From: Dinochytrium kinnereticum
Taxonomy: Eukaryota > Chytridiomycota > Chytridiomycetes > Chytridiales > Chytridiaceae
Length of the DNA stretch: 62,727 nucleotides
Direction: 5' to 3'
NCBI GenBank assembly: GCA_027604005.1
Contig: JADGJT010000100.1
Location: forward strand, 2,334-65,060
Positions 1 through 12,720 of the stretch are shown one piece after another (the stretch's first letter is position 1; each line of letters begins with the position of its first letter). The position numbers and the translations under genes are program-made. Under the pieces are notes generated by a model. That model did not search any database and was not told the DNA's origin. It worked only from the letters and a program-made list of their open reading frames with translations.

Positions 1-128
1 CTTTCTTTTTTTTTTTTTTTTTTTTTGTTGTGTTTGTCGTGTTATTTGGCTATCCTGTCAGGGAGAAACCCCGTCTCATCATGCGCCATCCTTTTTTTTT
101 CTCTTGCCACTCGTTTTTTGCTCTTGGG

Positions 129-184
129 TCATTCATTTACTCATTCATTTATTCAGTCATTCATTCATTCATTCATTCATTCAC
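129..184. repeat. (TTCA)n-type microsatellite in intron
   Basis: An imperfect tetranucleotide run of TTCA/TTTA units lies inside the T-rich sequence upstream of the first recognisable exon. It is read as intron of the partial dehydrogenase gene at the left edge. The stretch from 1 to 223 holds nothing else I can support. Confidence 0.8.
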
Positions 185-223
185 TTATTCGTATTTTTTT
201 TCTCTCCCTTCTTCCATGCTCAG

Positions 224-662
224 GTTTTTTCGTAAACGTAAAAAAGGAAACATCAGGCCCAGACATTGACACATCCACAATCTTTTCCGAGGAAAACCCT
301 GCAAAGGGAGCCTGGAATCCCAATCACGTTGTAGACTACACCTTTGAAGGCATCCAGAAGAACAGGTGAGCAAAGCAAAAAGTTTTCCTGATGGGTGCTG
401 CCCACAATCTCATGCATCCGTTCCCGTTTCTTATCATCTCTTTTCCTTCTTTCATTTTGAATCCTTTATTCCATCTCTCCCTCATCCTGGAACTGATTTT
501 TTTGATGGAAGGTTTTACATTGTCTGTCCGGATAATGAGGTTGATGCGGCAATGGATAGGAAGAGGATCTTGTGGGCTGCTGGTGACATTGTGAATGATC
601 GATCCCCTTTGTCTAGATGGGATGCAAAGTATTCGGATGAGTTTAAGGCGTTTGAGCCGTGA
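224..662 (+). CDS. Short-chain dehydrogenase/reductase, C-terminal part (5' end outside window)
   Basis: This is the 3' end of an SDR-family NAD(P)-dependent oxidoreductase gene. Two exons are visible, 224-365 and 512-662, separated by a 146-bp GT-AG intron. An upstream acceptor at 222-223 shows that more exons lie off the left edge. The last 49 codons carry the sequence CPDNEVDAAMDRKRILWAAG followed by a DRSPLSRW motif; this tail is recognised from memory as typical of a subgroup of SDRs. The catalytic Tyr-Lys and the nucleotide-binding glycine motif are not in the window, so substrate and activity cannot be judged. The stop at 660-662 lies only about 170 bp before the ABC exon that follows, on the same strand. 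That tight spacing matters for the next entry. Confidence 0.65.
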
Positions 663-834
663 GGAGTGTGATGACATTTCTTCCTTCTTTTTTTTTTTTT
701 GTTTATTGTTAAGAGGGGTGAAGCGTTTTTTTTGGGGTTTTTTTTTTTTTTTTTTTTTGCATGAGGTGTTTGGGTTTTCGAGACTTTTCAAATTTTTTCG
801 GTGCTGGTACTAATGGATGTGAATCCCTATGCAG
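663..834 (+). other. Intron 3' end left upstream of the truncated ABC gene
   Basis: This T-rich stretch ends in what looks like a complete intron 3' end. A TACTAAT branch-point-like sequence at about 808-814 is followed some 20 bases later by CAG at 832-834. No exon belonging to the ABC gene can be found between the dehydrogenase stop and this acceptor. The upstream half of the intron and everything before it is therefore missing or elsewhere. Confidence 0.5.
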
Positions 835-2004
835 AGCGTTGCAACGAGTACCTGAAGCTCGAGCTTGAGGCCCCCGCGATCGTTGACAACAACCGCCCAC
901 CGCAGAACTGGCCCTCTGAAGGTCGCATCTCCATCAAGGACCTTCGCCTCCGTTACGCCCCAGACCTTCCCGAGGTTCTGACTGGACTGTCTGTTGAGAT
1001 TGGGGCGTGTGAGAAGGTTGCTGTTGTTGGACGAACTGGGGCAGGCAAGTCGTCGTTTGCGCTTGCGCTGTTTAGGATGGTTGAGCCGTCGTCTGGGGAG
1101 ATTTTGATTGATGATGTTGATGTGTTGAGGATTGGGTTGGAGGATTTGAGGTCGAATTTGACCATTATTCCGCAGGATCCGGTGTTGTTTACGGTGGGGG
1201 TTTTTTTTTGTTGTTGTTTGTTTGTTTTGTTTTTTTCTTTTCTTTTTTTTTCTTTCGTCTCGGCTCTCACCTTGCTGGTGGAATGCGGCTGCAATTTTTA
1301 GCGTCTGATTGGTTTTGTTTGGAATGTGAACGAGGATGGGAGTTGCTTTTTTGCTAACGCCTTTTTTTCCTTTAAATTTTTTTTTTTTGGGTTGCGGTTG
1401 GATTATCAGGGTACCATCCGATCCAATCTGGATCCATTTGAGAGCATCCCTGATGCAGACCTCTGGGTCGCACTTAAACGCGCACACCTCATCTCCAAGA
1501 TCCCGTCCTCGTCACCGACCGTCAGCGCGTCGACGTTGAAGAAGGGCGAGCTGAAGCGCGCCAATGAGTCGAGCGACACTCTCATTGAGGAGGATGATGG
1601 TGGGAGCGTTAATTTGGAGACGGAGGCTTCTTCGTCGAATGATGTGGCTATCACGCTTGACACTGGTATTGCGGAGGGGGGGTCGAACCTCTCGGCTGGA
1701 CAGAGGCAGTTGCTTTGCCTTGCTAGAGCTCTTGCTAGGAGGTCTAAGGTCATTGTGATGGATGAGGGTGGGTTGTTGTTGTTTTTTTTTTTGTTTTTTT
1801 TTGCTTGCTTTTGTTGTTTTTTTTTGGTTGTTGTGGTGATGCTGACGGTGGTTTTCTTTCTTTCTTTCTTTCCTTTTTTAGCTACCGCGTCTGTGGACAC
1901 TGAGACGGACTCTAGGATCCAGCAGACCATTCGTGAGGAGTTTGATGATTGCACTGTCATCACCATTGGTAATGCCCTCCTCAGTTTTCACATGGTTTTC
2001 CTCT

Positions 2005-2037
<33 letters not shown>

Positions 2038-2469
2038 TTTATGGTTGGGCTCTAACGTGTTGTTTGATTTTGTTTCAACCAGCTCATCGCCTCAAGACCA
2101 TTGTTGATTATGATCGTGTCATCGTTCTTGACGCTGGTAAAGTCATTGAGAACGATTCTCCTTATGACTTGATTGAGAATTCGGAGCCTCGCGTGTTTAG
2201 GAGCATGTGAGTTTTTTTTGTTCTGTTTTGTTGTTGTTTTGTTTTGTTTTTTGTTTTTTGTTGTTGGATTTTTTTTTAAATTTTTTTTTTTTGACTGGTC
2301 TCTGCTGTTTTGATGCTTTGTTGTTTTTTTGACTGATTCTTTGTGTTCGCTCTCTTTTTTTTTTCTTTTCTCTCTCTTATTCTTGCTCTATAGGTGCGAG
2401 GAGACGGGCGAGTTTGATGACCTTTTGACCATCGCCAGAAGCAGGAAGGCTCAGACCAAGTCGCGTTAA
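835..2469 (+). CDS. ABC-C (MRP-type) transporter, second nucleotide-binding domain only; 5'-truncated copy
   Basis: Five exons (835-1193, 1410-1767, 1882-1968, 2083-2206, 2394-2469) encode NBD2 and the C-terminus of a multidrug-resistance-protein-type transporter. Visible motifs are Walker [10 protein letters not shown], the Q-loop in PQDPVLFT, signature LSAGQRQ, Walker B VIVMDEATASVD and the AHR switch histidine. It is closely related to the end of the full-length transporter at 39-46 kb. Exon lengths 359 and 87 match that gene exactly, and its 27+97-nt pair equals the 124-nt exon here. No membrane domains or NBD1 precede it, because a dehydrogenase gene ends just upstream. An in-frame ATG at 814 could start an NBD-only protein. 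It is either a truncated duplicate (possibly a pseudogene with intact motifs) or an assembly join. The ORF is uninterrupted once spliced. Confidence 0.75.
2001..2029. repeat. (TC)n run in intron
   Basis: A pure CT dinucleotide run lies in the third intron of the truncated ABC gene, followed by a T tract. It belongs to the general pyrimidine richness of introns here and has no further meaning that I can see. Confidence 0.8.
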
Positions 2470-2708
2470 TCGTCTTTCTCTATTTTTTCCTTCATTCTCT
2501 ATACCTTTTTTTTCTTCTTCTCTTTCTCTTTTGGGCTTTCTCTGTTTTTCTCTTTCTCAAGCTTGATGCTTTTCCTCATGTTTTCCGTAATGTCCTTGCT
2601 TGGAGGACCTTACTCTATTTGTTTGTTTTTTTGGTTTGTTTTTTTTTGGTAATTTCACCAGTCTGACGTCCATCCTGTTCAAGTCGCTAATTCTATCAGC
2701 GTGTGCTA

Positions 2709-2741
<33 letters not shown>

Positions 2742-3135
2742 TTTCCTCCTTCTTTCAGTTCTATCTTTGTCTTTGTCGGAGTGTTGTTTGGCCTTGCGTT
2801 GTGTGGTTTTGCCCGTGCGTGTTCTGGGCACAGCAACGAGGTTCTTCTGTTTGGCCAGTTGGGGTGAAAATAAAAAGGAGTTTTGCTTGAGACTGGAGCT
2901 GAAATTCAACACAACTTTGCCCCATGCTGCGTGTGACTACGGAGTGTTGGGTGATGGGTGGTGGTTCGGAGAGATAGCCGTCGCCAGCTGTTTGGTCTCT
3001 GATTCATGCCCCAATCTCGACGATTGTTCGGCAGGTTGCGGGGGGTTACCTTGGCCTACTGGAGAACGGGTGCGCCAGACGCCGTCACTGTTTGTTTGAT
3101 CCATCCTCGTTGCGTTGCGTTGAACACTCTGCAGC
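2470..3135. other. Intergenic, pyrimidine-rich; 3' UTR of ABC fragment and promoter of next gene
   Basis: This stretch lies between two same-strand genes. It holds a (TC)n/(TTTC)n microsatellite at 2709-2739 and long T tracts. Short ORFs in it are low-complexity translations of those repeats. I see no additional exon with acceptable splice sites. Confidence 0.6.
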
Positions 3136-5506
3136 ATGGCCGACGCAAGCGCTACCAGCAGGGCTGCCTCCCGCCCCACCACTGCGAAATCAAGCATGGG
3201 TGATGACCGCGTGCCCTCCGATGCGTCGACTCCAAAACCCCAGTCAAACACTCGCCCTCAGACCCCTCAGTCCCCAGTCACCCGACCTAAAACCTCACGA
3301 GGGAACCCCCCATCACGTCCGACCTCTGCTGCAGCCAGCGCCATCACAGGCGACAGTCGAGGGTCCACCCCCCGTCCCTCCACGCGCTCATCGACGGCCC
3401 CCCGTGATTCCTCGGCCTCAAAGTCTCCTGCAAATGGCTCGAAATCACGCCCCTCGTCTCCATTGAAAGGAGAGACACCAGAGGACGTCCCCTCCCCAAG
3501 ATCCTCCCGTTCGGTCACCCCCAAACCCGCATCTCCGAAGGCGTCATCCCCGAAACCCTCGACGCCACGAATGACCTCCAAAGCGGCCACGCCGGTCTCG
3601 TTGTCACGCAGCACGAGCTCGACGAGGATCGTGCCGGCCAGCGTTGATAAGGGGGAGATTGTCAGGGCCATCAGGGCGGATCAGGAGGTGGCGTCGATGG
3701 CGGGGTCGAGACCGGTTTCGGCGAAGAATGGGATGAGGTCTGGGAGTGCGAGGGTTTTGAGGACTTTGGAGGCTGCTGCTGATGCTGGGAAGACGGGGGT
3801 GGCGGTGAAGGCTTTGTCGAGGCATTCGTTGTTGAAGGCGTCGCAGAGTTTGGAGGTGTTGGTTAAGAGTGAGTTTTTTTGGTTGGCGTTTTAGGGGCGT
3901 TGTTGTTTTTTTTTTCTTCTTTTTTCTTCTTTCTTTTGAGATTGGGCTTTAATGAATGTGTTTGCTTGTTTGCTTTTGCAGCGATGCCTAGGTCTGGGGG
4001 ATGGGTTGGATGGTACAGTACCAGTGATAGCGAGATGACAAAGATATTTTTTGAGGTCGCGCTCTCGATTGATGGGCAAGGTAATCTCAGCGGTGGGCCG
4101 AGGGAGGAATCTAGTCCGTTCTCGTGCATAGGTCAGTCTCAAGTCCTTCGCATGATATTTAGACATCTGCTTTTAACATTATTAATTTTTTTTTGGCATT
4201 TGATTGCCATTGCCTCATGTTTTAGGCACTGTATCCAAGAATGAGCCGCATAAGGTTTCGTTCTTGGAGACGGAGAGGTTTGGACATGATATTCAGTTTG
4301 ATGGTGTTTTTGTGGAGAGCGCTATCGCCGGACGATGGCATAAGAATCAGGCGGCTGATCCGAGGGGAAGGCTTTGCTTGTTTAGGATCAGTGATCGGGA
4401 TCCAAGTGTTAAAAGTAAGTGTTTTCCTTTTTTTTTTTTTGGCTTCGGTTTTGCGGGGGTTGTACGATTAATGCGTAAATGGGCATAGTGCCTTTTAGAA
4501 ACGGCAGATGGGCAGGATGCTGTTGGTCGGAGAAGGAGAAGGATTGGATTCAGGTCTCATTTGCATGGCTTGAGATCCGTGACAGTATCATCTATGGTAA
4601 AGATGAGCTCACAGACGATAACGTCTTTATAACGACACGAGGTACTCTCCAAACGTTTTTTTTTTTATAAGAAAAATCGTCATCCGTCTGACCAGATCAC
4701 CCACTTACCTTAGGAACTTTTGACCGCACCACTGGCAAGATTCGGATCATGGTGACCGAATGGTTTGAGCAGGATTCTTCATTCCGTGTTTACTCTGGTG
4801 TTTTGGCCCAAGATGGACATGTTCGTGGGCTTTGGACGTCCTCTGAGGAGAGGGATCTTGATGATGACGATGAGAGCATTTATGATGCTGTTCCGGAGGA
4901 GGAGGAGGCGACGTTTAGAGTTTGGAGAGTGGATGGAGATGATGCTATTGAGTGGCTCCCGAAGGAAGGGCATCCGGAGTTGGATGGTTTGTGGTTTGAT
5001 CTGTTTGTTGTGATTGTGATGAAGTTCTTCTTTTTTTTGTACCTGACCTTTTTTTTTGGGATTTAGCGCGAATCCCCGAGTCCAAGTGGACTGGAACTTG
5101 GACTTATGATGGAGGTATTCAGTCTACGGATCATTGCACGTGGAACCTTCGATTCCTTTCCGGCAAAAATAGAATTCAAGGAGAAGGGTTGGTCAAACTC
5201 ATAAGCCTCTTCTGACATTCTTTCTTAGAATTTCTGTGCTGGAGAACCTTGAAGAAGGATTTGTTTGCGATGGTGGGTTTGGCTTTCCAACCGCCACGAT
5301 CCGTGTCTAACGATCGTTCTGTTATGGAAACAGGCTCCTACGACCGCGAAAAGAACACCATCAAGCTCTATCAGTCTTACTTGACCACCCTCTCAGTCTA
5401 TGTTTACGATCTGAGTTTTGGAGAAAATGGGTGCATCATTGGGAAGGGAAGCTCTAAAGATGACTCGGATGGATTGGTGGTGGATTTTAAGTTGACGAGG
5501 ATATGA
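3136..5506 (+). CDS. Hypothetical protein: disordered S/T/P-rich N-terminus plus three beta-rich tandem modules
   Basis: Eight exons (3136-3868, 3982-4131, 4226-4414, 4489-4641, 4714-4986, 5067-5187, 5229-5272, 5334-5506) give about 611 residues. The first 240 are basic and rich in Ser, Thr and Pro (SPKP, TPRM, SRPTS), with no signal peptide, so a cytosolic or nuclear place is likely. The rest is three copies of one module. Each opens with a W-x-G-x-W-like motif (GGWVGWYS, GRWAGCCWS, SKWTGTWTYD), continues through a Gly-rich turn (e.g. IIYGKDELTDDNVF), a stretch reading G-x-x-D/F-x-x-x-T-x-K-I, and ends near V-Y-x-x-x-L-x-x-x-G-x-I-x-G. The pattern suggests calycin-like or other small barrels, but I do not recognise the family. 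An acidic insert (DLDDDDESIYDAVPEEEE) interrupts module 2. The ATG at 3136 is the first in frame. Confidence 0.75.
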
Positions 5507-5805
5507 CTTTTTCGACGCAGAGCTGATGTACTTGTTTGGCGCAGTTCATCCCCTCCTACAACCCCCCTATTTAAGATTACAATCATAATACAAATAGAAT
5601 CCTGGTTTAATTTTCTTTCTCTTCGTGATAAGCTTTTGTAACATTTGCTGTGTGGGCGCCGAAAGAGAAAAGAAAGGGCTGCAAAGTACATGAACGAATA
5701 GAAACATGAGGAAAGCGGCGCTCGCGATGAGATTAAGGTATGGCGGGATTGCTGATCCCGTTCAACCAAAGATACATACATGATGGCGCATGCAGCACAA
5801 GCATA

Positions 5806-9684
<3,879 letters not shown>

Positions 9685-9799
9685 GGGACGACGGCAGTTG
9701 AGATGGTGTGGTTGTTTGGCCTGTGAAACGGGATATGGTGACAAACAAATTTAAAGACACAGAACGTGAGGGGAGGCACTTCCCTCAAAAATGGGGAGC

Positions 9800-9883
9800 T
9801 CCCTTCATTTCATCCCCGTTCGTCTCTCCGTTTAGGAGGTATCCCTTCATTTCATCCCCGTTCGTCTCTCCGTTTAGGAGGTA
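9800..9883. repeat. Perfect 42-bp tandem duplication upstream of the kinase gene
   Basis: The unit at 9800-9841 (TCCCTTCATTTCATCCCCGT and on through TTTAGGAGGTA) is repeated immediately at 9842-9883 with no difference that I can see. It sits about 120 bp upstream of the kinase start codon, in the 333-bp gap between the kinase and the alpha-galactosidase, so it could be 5' UTR or promoter. Nothing else of note is visible in the gap. Confidence 0.9.
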
Positions 9884-10017
9884 AAGGGGGCGAGCTAATA
9901 GATAGAGGGGGATAGGTTCATTTTATTCGCTTGCGTTTCTTTTTGATGATTAGCAACATGCTTGTTGGATATCCTCTTGCTTTCTTCAAGTGCGGCTAAG
10001 AACGAATCCTGGGAAAC

Positions 10018-12057
10018 TTAGTCGAGGCGAATCTGGCCCTCACGGCGAGATCGAAGAACTTGGTAAGCGCGGTAAACGGCGTATCCGAGCAAAAAACACA
10101 TTCCAAGTACGATAAGTAGCTCGGAGAATGTAAGGGAATGGTTACTGCCTGTTCTGCCGTGTATGGATGAAAGTTGTAAAGAAATAGGCGCGGAAGAGGC
10201 GGGAGAGATCTGGTTTATTTTTCAAGTATTAAAAAGATGTAATTATTTAGATTTATGGTGAAGATGTCAACGGAAAATGAGATAGCGAAAACTCACCCTA
10301 AACATAGCGACATCATGTGGCTCTATCGTGCCAACCTCGATAAACTCGGTAAAGTATCCAACGTCTTTCCTTGTCCACAGATTCCTGGCCGTCACCTTCC
10401 GTCCGCTCTTCACCCCGGACTTCGGCCCTAAAACTTGCCTTTCATCCACACCAAACTCCTTCTCATACAATTCAGCACGCAGGGGATGCGTCTGAGACTT
10501 CCCATTCCTCCCAGCAAACTCATCAAAAAACACCATCCCAAGATCAACCCCAAAATTCTCGACCCTGCTCTCTCCCCGATTGAGCACAACCAAAACGCGA
10601 TCTCCACCTTCAAGACCTCCAGCCCAAACATCCAAAAACTTCTGATCACCTATCTGACCAGTCTTCCAAATACGTCGAGCGGCAACCCCCAATGCATCTT
10701 GATTGATGGCGATCACTTCAGGATTAGAAATGAGGTCTACGAGGTCTTGACTCATGGTTCGAAGGTCATTGCCCAGGAGGAGTGGGGATTTCGTCACCAC
10801 CCATGCGGAGAAGTGAGATCGGTATTCGGCGAGCGTCATGCCGCCGTTACCGACTTCGAGCATATCCAGGTCGGCGAATCCACCAGGAGAGGAGTACTGG
10901 ACTCGGTCGGCGTTGGCGTCAAGAAGGTTCATCACGGCGCAGTCTCGGCCTTGATATTTGTCACTTTCATTTGTTCGCATATTAGACCCCCATTACTGTC
11001 ATAATTCCTAAAATAAAAAAATGAAATAAACTGAAGCTCACCATATATCTCCAGTTGTTCTGAACGCATGACCTAGTCTGCTGCCGTACTCCCAGCTCCT
11101 TGACTCCCCCCAATTACACAAACTGAAATAAATAGGCCGACCAGTGGCGTTCAACGCGTCCCTCATGTTTCCGTAACGATATATGGTGCCTTCCTTACTT
11201 CCGAGACCTTCGTTGAAACAGTTGTCGAGCTTAAGGTAGTCAACTTCCCAGCGGGCATAGGCGATAGCGTCTTCTTTTTCGTAACGAAGGGACCCTGGAC
11301 GGCCTTGACAGGTATATGTCCCTGCGGAAGAGTAGAGACCAAATTTGAGGCCCTTGGAGTGCACTTGGTTAAAGGGTTACTGAAAATACATCTCATTGAA
11401 CTGTGGCTTACTATAATCGGCTAGGAACTTCATGCCACGAGGGAAGGCGCGTTCGTCCGCGACAATATAGCCGTCTAGATCTCTGTAGAGCTGCCAGCAA
11501 TCATCTAGATTCACGTACTTGTACCCAACCTTATCAAGTCCTAGTACGAAGAAAAAAACAACATGGTATCAATTAGATACTCAATTACTCCGAAGAATAG
11601 GAGAATATTTTACCCCTTTTCACAATGGTGTCTGCAATCTCCATTGTTATCGTTTCGTTGATATCACACTGCGATGAAAACGATGAGAAATGCCGTGGGG
11701 AGAGAATTCGTCCGTGTTTCAACTCACAGAAAAGAGATTCCAGCTGTTCCAACCCATAGCAGGGGTTCTATGAATCAATAAAAACCCATCGATTTATGGG
11801 TTTAGCGGCAAAATATGAAGCAGTCGTTAGTATGGACTACAATAAAATGGTTCAAGCCTCCTTTCCATGGCTGCATGTTTGGACTTGAAACACACCACCA
11901 GGCATCCAAAACCGACACCAGTCATCACCAAATTCAATCACAGATGCATCACTTACAATCCAAGTCCATTATTGAGAGCGGCTGCTGGCGACGACAGCGT
12001 CGTGACGAGTGCCACAGCTGCCGCCGCATAGGCGGAGAGGACGGCCAGCTTGAGCAT
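10018..12057 (-). CDS. GH27 alpha-galactosidase with signal peptide and C-terminal transmembrane anchor
   Basis: Seven exons (12057-11957, 11767-11728, 11668-11614, 11540-11412, 11363-11042, 10963-10297, 10209-10018) encode about 501 residues. Glycoside hydrolase family 27 removes terminal alpha-linked galactose. Family motifs are LTPAMGWNSWN, NLDDCW, HSKGLKFGLYSSAGT, the nucleophile loop YLKLDNC and the acid/base region PGGFADLDMLEVGNGGMT. The N-terminus is a signal peptide rich in Ala and Leu. The last exon adds an S/T-rich linker, a hydrophobic segment (LLIVLGMCFLLGYAVY) and a short tail with RSRR, so the enzyme is probably tethered outside the plasma membrane rather than released. The acceptor of exon 6 (AAAG at 10965-10964) is unusual but keeps frame. 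It lies downstream of the kinase on the same strand and diverges from a glyoxal oxidase. Confidence 0.88.
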
Positions 12058-12720
12058 TTGGGATGGGAATGTAGAGAGGGATTGGGATGGAAGGCTCGAC
12101 GCTGAAGGAGTGAGTTGCGCTGTGGTGTGCGTTGAGGGAGGCTGTGCTGCTGAGAGGCGATGAGGTGATGATGGTTTGTCGGAGATGAACTTGTCTGAAA
12201 CCGCAACGGTCTCAACTCAGGTCATGTGAGGGGATCGTCCACGTCTTTACTGTAGCCGTGCTCGTGCTTTACTTCTTGGTCCCAAGCTATACAAAAAAGT
12301 AATAGGACGCAAGACGATGCCTTCGCGCGTCGCCTGCATCCAGCGATCTCTCTCTGCCGAGTGATTATGGGCGTGGTGTTCTGGCATGCAGCGTCTGACA
12401 TTCACGCACTCGCCTTTGCTTGCCTGCCAGTATCATGTCATGGTGGTGGCGTGGACCAAGTAGCCTCCAGCCTAGTGCCCCACGCAAACTCGTAGGCGGG
12501 AGTCCCTCCTCCGCGTCCCTAGGGGGTCCTTGTCCTTGTCTGAAAAATATTTCTCAAATGCGGTCCGATGGTGTCGGACAGACGCTGCCAGGCATGCCAT
12601 GGCACGTCGCTCCGCAATCAAGCAGAGCCACCGCTGACTCTGAGCAGGGCTTCCATTGTCTTTTCTCCCTTTTCCACCGGCCATCGAGTGAAGACTCCTG
12701 CGCTGCACGGCCAAGCAAGC
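12058..12720. promoter_or_regulatory. Divergent promoter region, alpha-galactosidase (-) / WSC-oxidase (+)
   Basis: The two start codons face away from each other across about 660 bp, so both promoters must lie here. No TATA box or repeated element stands out. Short ORFs within it have no family features. Confidence 0.5.

Noticed and set aside
801..813. GTG start for the truncated ABC ORF
   Set aside because: Eukaryotic nuclear genes rarely start at GTG, and this piece is the 3' end of an intron; the in-frame ATG at 814 is the better alternative.
810..1487. Long minus-strand ORF (225 codons) over the truncated ABC exons
   Set aside because: It is the antisense shadow of the NBD2 exons and intron T tracts (Lys runs); no family motifs on that strand.
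1406..1966. Minus-strand ORF of 186 codons
   Set aside because: Complement of ABC exon 2 and its T-rich intron; the plus strand carries the conserved signature and Walker B motifs.
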